Below, in pieces: positions 54,457 through 62,050 of a stretch of 64,000 nt of DNA (positions are counted from its first letter, which is position 1; the number at the start of each line of letters is the position of its first letter). Where the stretch lies: positions 4,994,001 to 5,058,000 of the forward strand of contig NZ_CP036299.1 in assembly GCF_007752345.1 (NCBI RefSeq), in the 5' to 3' direction. The notes beneath the pieces were generated by a model. The model saw nothing but the letters and a program-made list of their open reading frames with translations. It ran no database searches and was not told where the DNA came from. The DNA is from Planctopirus ephydatiae (GTDB lineage Bacteria; Planctomycetota; Planctomycetia; Planctomycetales; Planctomycetaceae). The position numbers and the translations under genes are program-made.

Positions 54457-55365
54457 TTATTCCGAACGCTGAAGCATCTGCAGATAAGTGGCCAGTGCTT
54501 CTTTCCAGCTTGGCAATTCGCCGTACCTTTGGGTGAAGCGAGAAGTATCGAGCACGCTGTAACCTGGCCGGTGGGCAGGGGCATTGAATTCGGCTGTGGT
54601 GATCGGAATGACTTCGGTCGTGAAGCCTTGGAGTGAAAAGATCTCACGCGCCAGTTGAGCCCATGTCGTGCTCCCGGTGTTGGTGATATGCCAGATGCGT
54701 GACGTGAGATTGGTCGTCGGGTCAAAGGGTTCGGGATCGTCCAGAAGAGAACAGATGGCCTGCGCCACGTCTTTAGCCGATGAAGGCGTACACCACTGGT
54801 CATCGACCACTTTAAGCACAGGCCTTTGCTGAGCCAGTCTGAGCATCGTCTGAACGAAGTTTCCTTTACCTTTCGCTGGTCGCTCACCATAGAGGCCACA
54901 GGTCCGCACCACAATGCTGTGCGGGCATGCTTCAAGAGTGGCCTGTTCGCCAGCCAGTTTACTGCGTGAGTAAACCGAAACCGGCTGCGGTTCATCGGTT
55001 TCCCGCCACGGCCTCGCATGAGCCCGATCGATGGCCTGGCCAAAAACATGATCCGTGCTGATGTAGACCAGTTTGGCACGATTCGCAGCGCACCATCTGC
55101 CGACATGGCCCGCACCGGTCGCGTTGATGGCAAATGTGTTTTCGCTCGTCGATTCGGCCACATCGACCTGAGTCTGAGCAGCACAGTTGATGACAATCTG
55201 CGGATGAATCCCCGAGAGCACCGCATCGACCTGGGCAGCTTTCGTCACATCAAGATCTTCTCTTCCCAGTATCGAAAGCGATCTGCCTGAGTCGGGTGCC
55301 AGGAGGCACTGAAGTTCGAAAGCCAACTGACCCTGGCCACCTAAAATTGCGACAGATTCCACCAT
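54457..55365 (-). CDS. rfbD: dTDP-4-dehydrorhamnose reductase
   Basis: RmlD/RfbD reduces dTDP-4-keto-rhamnose to dTDP-L-rhamnose with NAD(P)H. The 302-aa protein has VAILGGQGQLAFEL (nucleotide loop), VINCAAQTQVDVAE, VYISTDHVFG, the catalytic YSRSKLAGEQ (YxxxK), VRTCGLYG and the C-terminal RPGYSVLDTSRF. The start is ATG 55365; a further 77 in-frame codons upstream have no RmlD similarity and are probably leader. RmlA lies 41 kb away, so the rhamnose genes are dispersed. Confidence 0.92.
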   Translation of the reverse strand: MVESVAILGGQGQLAFELQCLLAPDSGRSLSILGREDLDVTKAAQVDAVLSGIHPQIVINCAAQTQVDVAESTSENTFAINATGAGHVGRWCAANRAKLVYISTDHVFGQAIDRAHARPWRETDEPQPVSVYSRSKLAGEQATLEACPHSIVVRTCGLYGERPAKGKGNFVQTMLRLAQQRPVLKVVDDQWCTPSSAKDVAQAICSLLDDPEPFDPTTNLTSRIWHITNTGSTTWAQLAREIFSLQGFTTEVIPITTAEFNAPAHRPGYSVLDTSRFTQRYGELPSWKEALATYLQMLQRSE

Positions 55366-55660
55366 GGGTACAAAAACTTTCAACAGAGATCCAACAGTTT
55401 TCTCGGGAGATACAGCCATCGATAACGTGAGGAAGGCATGACTTCGCTCGGCACATCGAGAATTCATCACGCGGTAGAAATCATCATAGGCAGCGAAGCA
55501 AATCACTCCTGATGGCGATAATATCAGGTGGCTCGTTTCACCAAAATGTGAATCCTTTGCGGAGCAAAAACTCTGATCAGGGGGTTCAGCCTGCAAGATC
55601 GTTCCCTGCGGTTGCCCTGATCGTTTTGCCTGTCCCCATGAGCAGTCAGCAAGGTTGCCT

Positions 55661-56329
55661 ATGTCGCTGAATGACCGCCCCGATGACGCATCACAAGAAA
55701 AGCCAACAGGTTTTGGAACAGGCCACGGTTTTCGGCCCGTAGTCCCTCAGGTTGTCTCGCAACGTACGGTTCAAACGCGCGAAGAATATCTGGCGGCTCT
55801 GGAAAATGGGGAACGCTGGATTGAGATCGAAGAAGGGACGTTCTTACGTCAGGACCCTCCCGACGAAATGCATGGCAACATCATTCGTAACCTGACAGCC
55901 GCTTTGGGCCCTTCTCTGAAAAGTGACGCCAAGTCGATTCCCTGTTTTGAACTGCCACTCCTGCTCGATGAAGAGCGATTGACTATCCGCATCCCTGCGA
56001 TCAGTTTTTATCCACCGGCAACAGGATTTGCTGTGATGGATGAGTTGATGACCACAGAGATTCCAGTGCTGGTCGTGGAAATTGCATCATCGAGACTTCG
56101 CCGGGATTCGATGTCGGCTCGGGTGAAAGGCTATCTGCAAAAAGGAGTTCAAGGCGTCTGGGTCATCGATCCTGTAACCAGGCATGTGCATCAGTTCTCG
56201 GAGGGGCTGCCTCCAAAAATGATCAAAGAGACCGAAACAATGCATGGCTACCCTTACTTTGCAGACCTGCATCTGCTGGTGATGGATCTTTTTGCAGATC
56301 CAGTCTGGCTGAGAAGCTCAGGGAACTGA
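55661..56329 (+). CDS. Uma2-like (DUF820) restriction endonuclease-fold protein, altered active site
   Basis: The 222-aa protein matches Uma2/DUF820: WIEIEEGTFLRQDPPDEMHGNIIRNLTAAL, IPVLVVEIASSRLRRDSM, and GVQGVWVIDP. In the PD-(D/E)xK core, the position of the usual PD reads PA (IRIPAISFYP), the Glu of VVEIAS is kept, and the Lys before the YLQKGV helix appears to be Arg. It may be inactive as a nuclease. ATG 55661 is preferred, with AAGG 6 nt upstream; TTG 55655 is in frame. Confidence 0.8.
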   Translation: MSLNDRPDDASQEKPTGFGTGHGFRPVVPQVVSQRTVQTREEYLAALENGERWIEIEEGTFLRQDPPDEMHGNIIRNLTAALGPSLKSDAKSIPCFELPLLLDEERLTIRIPAISFYPPATGFAVMDELMTTEIPVLVVEIASSRLRRDSMSARVKGYLQKGVQGVWVIDPVTRHVHQFSEGLPPKMIKETETMHGYPYFADLHLLVMDLFADPVWLRSSGN

Positions 56330-56679
56330 TGGCACTGACACCCTGCTCGCACGTTTTACCTGATCGGTAAACTTCAGCAAGTGGGTATGGCCGGTACGAC
56401 TGTTCCTATACCTACATCAGGCAGGATGGACGACTCCTCGTCATGTTGTTGCTTTCGCGGTGAAAATTGCCGCTTTTTGGCAATCGATTCGATCGATGAA
56501 GTTAAAGAAGTCGCAGGTGTGAGCCGGGTCTTTATTGAACCCGCGTTTCCCCTTTCGGCTTGGAATAGCACGGATAGCATATGTTGCGAGAGCCAGGTAA
56601 GGCGTCAGCTGGCCTGAGTATCTCGGCATTGTTGATCCCTGCTCCGCCCTGCCTCAGGGTATCATGGAAGGTGAGCAAG
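56330..56679. other. Intergenic region upstream of the proline-rich lipoprotein gene
   Basis: These 350 bases lie between two plus-strand genes. They contain no convincing gene, terminator hairpin with T-tract or promoter that I can defend; the open frames crossing the region look non-coding. Confidence 0.4.
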
Positions 56680-57957
56680 ATGCTGAGCTGGAATTGGCGT
56701 ACAAGTGACTGGCGAACACGGAACTGGTCAGTTCTCTGCGCTGGAACTTTGCTGGCAACCACAGGCTGCTGTTCGATTTCTGTCGGGCCTAAAGTTTGCA
56801 ACACACCGGCCTGCGACAGTACCTTGCCCGCTGGATCATCAGCTTCCTGTAACAGTGATGGAGTCGTGGCTCCCACGTGGCAATCGCCTTTGCCCGATGT
56901 CAACATGCAGCCACTGCCTCCCGATGCGAACTCATCTCCATCGCCTTGGCAAGGTGGGCACACACCTCCGTCACCCGAGATGTTGCGTGAAGAACCTGCC
57001 AACACGCCCGCTCCCCTTCCCCCTGTTAAAGATGATGTACCACCGTTGCCGGGAGTTGGGGCCAAATCGAAAGTGCAGCCGGAAGCTGATCCTTCAGCAC
57101 CCAAAAAGCTCCTTGATCAGGCCAAAGACTGGTTACCCACATGGCCTAAACCCAAACCGATTTCTGAACCAACTTCGACCACACAGAATCGATCATGGAA
57201 GCATCGATTCCTTCCATATCGATCGTCCCAGCCATCTTCAGTGGCAAGCGCTGGGGAATCTCGCGTAGCGAAGACGACTGATCGCCCGACCGAGGAAGTT
57301 ATTGAGCGAGTCACTGGGGACGCACTGGAAAATTCCCAGGGAGATCTGGGCTTGGCCGAGAGCACAATTCTGACAACTTCGCAGTCTGTCGCTCTGACAA
57401 AAGGGAGCGTGGATTCAGAACGGTACGAATCTGCACAGGTTACGAATGATGGGCCTTTAATGATCCCTGGCCTGGTTGAACTTCCAGCCGCTTTGCGAAC
57501 AAACCCACTGATGCCTTTGGATTCTGAGCCAGCGTCAACAGAGCTGTCGATTCAACTGGGTGAGATTGAATGGATTGAGGAGATCGAGGCGCCCAAACAC
57601 ATCCCGCAGACTCAGTCTGTCGCACAGATTCAGTCCGTCGATCAGGCTCAGTCTGTTATGCAGACTCCGGTACCTGAAGCGGCCATGCCTCCGCTGCCTC
57701 ATTTGCCCTCTTTGGAGCTACCTGCCGCCCTTCCGATTCTCAGAGACTCCTCTGTGAGCCAAAGTCTGGATACGGGAGCATTCAAACAACCTGCGGGCGA
57801 AACCCCTGCTCCGCTTCCAAAAGTGTTGCCGATGATGGCAGGAAGTGCTCGTCCGCTACCCGCGATTGTGCCAGCCACCACTCCGACCGCGAGTGAACCC
57901 AAAGTCGCCGTGTGGCCACCGCTCCCTGTCAACATTCAACCCCATGTCCCTCGCTAA
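56680..57957 (+). CDS. Proline-rich lipoprotein, unknown function
   Basis: The 425-aa product has a lipoprotein signal: a basic start (WRTSDWRTRNW), a short hydrophobic stretch VLCAGTLLATTGC with a lipobox, then CSIS. The mature part is of low complexity, rich in Pro, Ser, Thr, Ala and Gln, with many PLPP/PPLP-type stretches and the thrice-repeated QxQSV hexapeptide. No domain is recognised. It probably spans or decorates the cell envelope. Start ATG 56680 is preceded by AAGGTGAG; the open frame begins 33 codons earlier. Confidence 0.72.
   Translation: MLSWNWRTSDWRTRNWSVLCAGTLLATTGCCSISVGPKVCNTPACDSTLPAGSSASCNSDGVVAPTWQSPLPDVNMQPLPPDANSSPSPWQGGHTPPSPEMLREEPANTPAPLPPVKDDVPPLPGVGAKSKVQPEADPSAPKKLLDQAKDWLPTWPKPKPISEPTSTTQNRSWKHRFLPYRSSQPSSVASAGESRVAKTTDRPTEEVIERVTGDALENSQGDLGLAESTILTTSQSVALTKGSVDSERYESAQVTNDGPLMIPGLVELPAALRTNPLMPLDSEPASTELSIQLGEIEWIEEIEAPKHIPQTQSVAQIQSVDQAQSVMQTPVPEAAMPPLPHLPSLELPAALPILRDSSVSQSLDTGAFKQPAGETPAPLPKVLPMMAGSARPLPAIVPATTPTASEPKVAVWPPLPVNIQPHVPR
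57607..57660 (+). repeat. 18-bp triplicate repeat in the lipoprotein gene
   Basis: Three 18-base units (57607-57624, 57625-57642, 57643-57660) encode QTQSVA, QIQSVD and QAQSVM. Copies share CAG-xxT-CAG-TCx-GTx and differ at third positions and in the last codon, so the repeat is older than the perfect one in the secretin gene. Confidence 0.8.
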
Positions 57958-57995
57958 GCGAACTGGTTTGCTCTGGAGGTTCACTGGCTGACGCC

Positions 57996-58667
57996 TTATC
58001 GACGTTGCCACAGGCCCCGATGGATCACCCAGCCATCCTGCCTTTTGCGGCGTTCGAAGCTGGTGTGATAATCGTCATCATGCTCAGCCTCTTTCTCAGG
58101 TGCTGGCGGAAGCTCGACAAACAGCGGGTGATTGTCCATCAAGCCTTTGATGACCACAAAGTAGTCTTCCACATCAGTCCATGAATGAACATGGCCCCCG
58201 GGCATGACAATGCGGGCTAGAAGATCGACAAACTGATCGTTGAACAAACGCCTGCGCATATGCTTTTTCTTCCACCAGGGATCGGGGAAGTAGACATGTG
58301 CCGCAGTGACAGAAGCTTCGGGAAGCTTTTTCGAGAGAACTTCGCGAGCATCTCCCCCCACAATGCGGGCATTGGGTTGCTTACGCCGGACCAGACGTCT
58401 GGCAGCTCTCCGGGCTTCTTTGAAATCGAGTTCGAGACCAAGAAAGTTTGTGTCGAGCCTGGTCGTCGAGGCCTTGAACATGAACATCCCGCGACCACAG
58501 CCAATATCGACTTCCAGCAGGGCCGGCGAGGTGAAAAATGTCTGCGGGTCAATGGCCGGGCCGACATCTTCCAGCGTCTGAAACCAGGGCCTTAAATCTT
58601 CGGCTGGCTGCCGACGGCGAGGTTCAGGGACGACCGGGCCATCAAAGATCACATCGTCAACATTCAT
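57996..58667 (-). CDS. trmB: tRNA (guanine-N7-)-methyltransferase
   Basis: TrmB methylates G46 of tRNA with S-adenosylmethionine. The 223-aa protein has VDIGCGRGMFMFK (SAM loop, residues ~53-65), FLGLELDFKEARRA, the hallmark VYFPDPWWKKKHMRRRLF and the catalytic-region TDVEDYF. Length and order are normal. ATG 58667 is the start. It is convergent with the lipoprotein gene, with 38 bases between the stops. Confidence 0.94.
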   Translation of the reverse strand: MNVDDVIFDGPVVPEPRRRQPAEDLRPWFQTLEDVGPAIDPQTFFTSPALLEVDIGCGRGMFMFKASTTRLDTNFLGLELDFKEARRAARRLVRRKQPNARIVGGDAREVLSKKLPEASVTAAHVYFPDPWWKKKHMRRRLFNDQFVDLLARIVMPGGHVHSWTDVEDYFVVIKGLMDNHPLFVELPPAPEKEAEHDDDYHTSFERRKRQDGWVIHRGLWQRR

Positions 58668-58876
58668 AACGTGGGCATACTATCCACAAGCGTGGAATGA
58701 AAAGAGAACTTGAGAATCGACAATACATGGATGGGTATTGCAGAGATCAATGCTTCGAATGGATGCAAACACTTTCGTTGTCTGGTGAGCGCCGGATCAG
58801 CATGGGCGGCAGGCACTCCGAGAAGGGAAGCACTGAATCGCAGTGAACGCTGGCAATCCAAGATTCATCAGACCAG

Positions 58877-59395
58877 CTATTCGCTGGCATCGCTGGTGGT
58901 TTTGGCGGGATCCTTCTCGATGGGGACACCAATCATCTGGCCACTGTAGACCATCTTCTGACCCACAAAGCCCTGAAAATCAAATTCGGCCCGCTTGCCA
59001 GTTCGCAGTCGAGTGAGCTTCGCCATAATCAGAAGGCGGTCTCCGGGCACGACTGGCGCGCGGAAACGAACTTCGTTCATGCCACCAAAGCCCAGGAAAT
59101 CACCATCCAGCAGACGGTACTTTCGGGCATAGAAGCCAGCCAGCTGGGCAGCACATTCGCAGAGAATCACCCCGGGCATCAGGGGGAAGCCAGGCATGTG
59201 GCCACGCACCCAGAACTCCTGGTCGGTCACTTGCTTGTAGCCAATAATGCCGTGCCCCTCAGTATCGACATACAGAATGGACGTGAGCTGCTCCATTTCG
59301 AACCGCTGGGGGTTAATCTCCCGAATCTGTTCGAGGGTAAAAATGGGGCGGTCGAAATCAACCAGGTCCATGCTGTAGATGGATGGTGCGGGCAT
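58877..59395 (-). CDS. FabZ-like 3-hydroxyacyl-ACP dehydratase (hotdog fold)
   Basis: The 172-aa protein has a hotdog fold with the FabZ active-site sequence FWVRGHMPGFPLMPGVILCECAAQLAGFYA: His in GHMPGFP and Glu in ILCECAAQ are the catalytic pair. GMNEVRFRAPVVPGDRLLI is the second FabZ hallmark. It is longer than FabZ (about 150 aa) by an N-terminal DRPIFTLEQIREINPQRFEM segment, so it may be a planctomycete FabZ/FabA-type paralogue and not the housekeeping enzyme. ATG 59395 is chosen (GAG 7 nt upstream); GTG 59407 and ATG 59371 are possible. Confidence 0.87.
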   Translation of the reverse strand: MPAPSIYSMDLVDFDRPIFTLEQIREINPQRFEMEQLTSILYVDTEGHGIIGYKQVTDQEFWVRGHMPGFPLMPGVILCECAAQLAGFYARKYRLLDGDFLGFGGMNEVRFRAPVVPGDRLLIMAKLTRLRTGKRAEFDFQGFVGQKMVYSGQMIGVPIEKDPAKTTSDASE

Positions 59396-59484
59396 CGCGA
59401 AACTCACTATCCGTTGAAAATCTGCCAGAGTTATTCCATCCCTTCCTTGCGAAGAGATCTGGAATAACGAAATTACTCGATCGA

Positions 59485-60417
59485 CTAAGCCATAATGTCC
59501 AGAATCTGACGGGGATTCGTCAAGAGTCGGTCAGGTTTCTTCGCGGGATCTCGAAAATCTTCATTCGAAGCGATCAGTCCTGACTTTTCTACAGCGTACA
59601 GAATTGTCTTGAAATGCCAGGTTTTCGCAGCCGCCAGAACTGGCATGCGGGAGCTGACGATCGCCACACGATCCGACTCAAGTCCATGGGATTGCAGGCT
59701 TTTCGCGAATTTCTCCCAGAAGCTCGGCGATATAGCCCGCATGCCCGTCTGCCAGGAAAGCTGTCCCCAGTTTTCTTTGAGGGTGGCAATGGATGCTGAC
59801 TTCCTCAACATGCCCAGAGTCAGTTGATCGACAGTAAAAGGTTGTCCATCTCCTGCCAGAGTCTGAGAAATCGGTGACAGTTCGAATGTCCGGGCGATAT
59901 CTTCCGACACTTCCCAGCCCTGTAATGACGCTTGAAAGAACCAGGCAATTTTCAAACTCAGTTCATCAAGATCGCCATAAATCGATTCGTCGTAGCTGTA
60001 ACTTTTCTGTTCAAGCTTCCCCAGGACTTTTCGCCAGTAACTGGCCATGTTCGGGTCGGGAGTTTCCCCTCTTTTGACTTTGGCCTGCAGCTTCGAGTCT
60101 TCGACAATCTTCTGATAGATCTGCCACAGATATTCCCATGGCGCGCCAGGTTTGCGCGTCATGCTGTTCCACATATTGAACTCTTTGAGCGTTTTATCGA
60201 GGGCGATCTCCATACGCAGCATTTGCGGCACAATGGGTTCCAACTGGCCATCGGCAATCCGGATCAGCGTCCCATAAGGATCCCACGCCATGAGTTTAAG
60301 CCCCGCCAGAGGCTTGATCGAAGGCGTGGCTTTGATCTCCTCGACTTTGGGAGGAGCAGGCCACCGTCGCGACGGATCATCGAGCATCTGCATGTACTGA
60401 AGCAGCGATTTCGCCAT
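59485..60417 (-). CDS. HAD-like protein with altered motif I
   Basis: The 310-aa protein has a segment LKLMAWDPYGTLIRIADG, which looks like HAD motif I (DxDGTL), but the second Asp is Tyr (DPYGT). VAIVSSRMPVLAAAKTWHFKTILYAVEKSGL resembles motif II and the following helix, and a later DFRDPAKKPDRLLTNPRQIL could carry motifs III/IV. The cap region (about 60-210) is helical and Trp-rich. Phosphatase activity is doubtful. No signal peptide; cytoplasmic. The family is unclear beyond HAD-like. Confidence 0.65.
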   Translation of the reverse strand: MAKSLLQYMQMLDDPSRRWPAPPKVEEIKATPSIKPLAGLKLMAWDPYGTLIRIADGQLEPIVPQMLRMEIALDKTLKEFNMWNSMTRKPGAPWEYLWQIYQKIVEDSKLQAKVKRGETPDPNMASYWRKVLGKLEQKSYSYDESIYGDLDELSLKIAWFFQASLQGWEVSEDIARTFELSPISQTLAGDGQPFTVDQLTLGMLRKSASIATLKENWGQLSWQTGMRAISPSFWEKFAKSLQSHGLESDRVAIVSSRMPVLAAAKTWHFKTILYAVEKSGLIASNEDFRDPAKKPDRLLTNPRQILDIMA

Positions 60418-60535
60418 ATTCAACCGAAAAAACTGAGTGAAGAGTGTCTTGGCACGATCGTCGAGAGGGGTCTCATAAAACCTGACATCGATCGAAATCT
60501 CAGAAACTGCAAGCGTTGTGATTTACTGAGAAATG

Positions 60536-61594
60536 CTATTTCCCCAACCAGCGAACCTTGTAAACCCCCAGCTTACCCAATGGAATCTGAGTGATGCCCA
60601 ACGGGGGTTGTGCTTCGATACGAATCGATTCCTGACCAGCATCATTCTTCGTGATGGGAACAGGCTGGGTGAACAGACCTATCGAGTGGCTCCACCAATG
60701 TTCCTCACTCGCTTGCACGAACAAAGTTTCCAGTTGCTGGCCCTCCCGCCGAAAACTGACGCATTTCATGTGCTGATAATCACCCAGAACAGGATGCTTG
60801 CGGAATGACTTTGTGTTCCGGTCGAAAAGATAGACATGATCGTGAGTCGTGATACTCAGATCCTGGGAATCCGGGACAGGTTGCAGATCATGCCCCCCTT
60901 CATCGGGAAGCGCATTGGTTTCATCGAGACGCAGTGCCAGTTTGCCATCGCCATCAGTCGTTAACTCGTAGCGATTCAATTCGCGAAAACCGACCGCATA
61001 AAGCCTCTGCCGCTGATGATCCCAGACCACACCATGTGCCGAGTACAGCGGGGTCTCGGCTAGCGGTTCATCCCCTTTCGCCAGATCGAAGACCACCAGT
61101 TTATTGCCAGCTTTGGCAGTGCTGGCCGCCACTACCACTCGATTTTCTGGCAAAGGTTCAATCGAATGGGCATTCGCGACCGTGGCTGACCACAGGACCG
61201 TCCCTGCAGGAACTTGAGGCGTCGCCACCCTTTGAATCAAGGCACAGCCACCACCCGACGAGGTGACCAGCAACTGCTTCCCACCATCAACCAGCTTGAT
61301 TTCATCCGTCGTGCCGAACTGCTTCTGCAGCACAACTGGCAACTCCTCGCGACCATTCGCTTTCCAACTCCAGAGTGTTGGAGGAAGTGCCGACTGAGTT
61401 TCATCGACAGAAACCTTGTTCAGATCGAACAGGGCGATTTCTGCAAAGCCGGCTGTGAAGACCTGCCGAGCCGGACTTTCAACAAGGGGCTGATCACTGG
61501 CGGACAGGTTTTCAAAATAACCACAACAACTTACCACAAAGAACGTTACAAAAAATAAAGAGGTCATCCACTGAAATCGCAACTCAGCTTTCAT
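60536..61594 (-). CDS. Exported propeller-like protein (DUF6528-like)
   Basis: The 352-aa product has a signal peptide (FQWMTSLFFVTFFVVSCCGYFENLSAS) and then repeats of a beta-propeller type: IALFDLNKV, LWSWKANG, NRVVVAAS, NKLVVFDLAKGDEPLAETPLYSAHGVVWDHQRQRLYAVG and HVYLFDRNTKSF. The start of the mature protein and the LWSWKA element recall DUF6528 proteins, which I recall only moderately well. It is periplasmic or cell-surface; the function is unknown. ATG 61594 has AAGGA 6 nt upstream; six further in-frame codons precede it. Confidence 0.72.
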   Translation of the reverse strand: MKAELRFQWMTSLFFVTFFVVSCCGYFENLSASDQPLVESPARQVFTAGFAEIALFDLNKVSVDETQSALPPTLWSWKANGREELPVVLQKQFGTTDEIKLVDGGKQLLVTSSGGGCALIQRVATPQVPAGTVLWSATVANAHSIEPLPENRVVVAASTAKAGNKLVVFDLAKGDEPLAETPLYSAHGVVWDHQRQRLYAVGFRELNRYELTTDGDGKLALRLDETNALPDEGGHDLQPVPDSQDLSITTHDHVYLFDRNTKSFRKHPVLGDYQHMKCVSFRREGQQLETLFVQASEEHWWSHSIGLFTQPVPITKNDAGQESIRIEAQPPLGITQIPLGKLGVYKVRWLGK

Positions 61595-62050
61595 GATGAT
61601 CCTTACAGACATAACAACATCCGGGCCAAACTAAAGCCAAAGGGAGTTTGAACGACTCGGCTCGTCGAGTCCTGCCCCAGAAAATTTGTGTTTTAAGTCC
61701 TGAAATGAAAACGATTTATGAAGGATTTAACTTCACACGAACACCCTCAGTGCCCTATCTTAACGTAAAGAGACCTGCGGATGGACTGGAAATCTCTGGG
61801 AAGGTGAGAAGGTCCACAACAGGCAGATCCACAAAGGGACAGGGGCGCTTCAATTCACTGGCACGCACAGACTGTCTGTTTTACCTATGTTACAGCAATG
61901 CCAGTTTCAGAGGCGTCGAAATGCCGAACATGTCTTCCTCTAGTTGTTTAAGTAAGCTAAGACAGTATTCATCCAACCGGCCGCGTCGCCAGACATCAAC
62001 ACTTCGTGATGGGAAGATCTTTACGGATTTGACCAACAGGAAATTCGGGC
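61595..62050. other. Divergent intergenic region before the RND transporter gene
   Basis: These 456 bases separate the DUF6528-like gene and the RND-type gene. A 137-codon plus-strand frame (61648-62061) overlaps the RND start and has no protein-like composition, so I treat it as non-coding. Promoters for both genes must lie here; I could not assign boxes. Confidence 0.45.

Noticed and set aside
54402-55226. 274-codon minus-strand frame over rfbD
   Set aside because: It is an Arg/Ser-rich shadow of the RmlD frame, which carries all family motifs.
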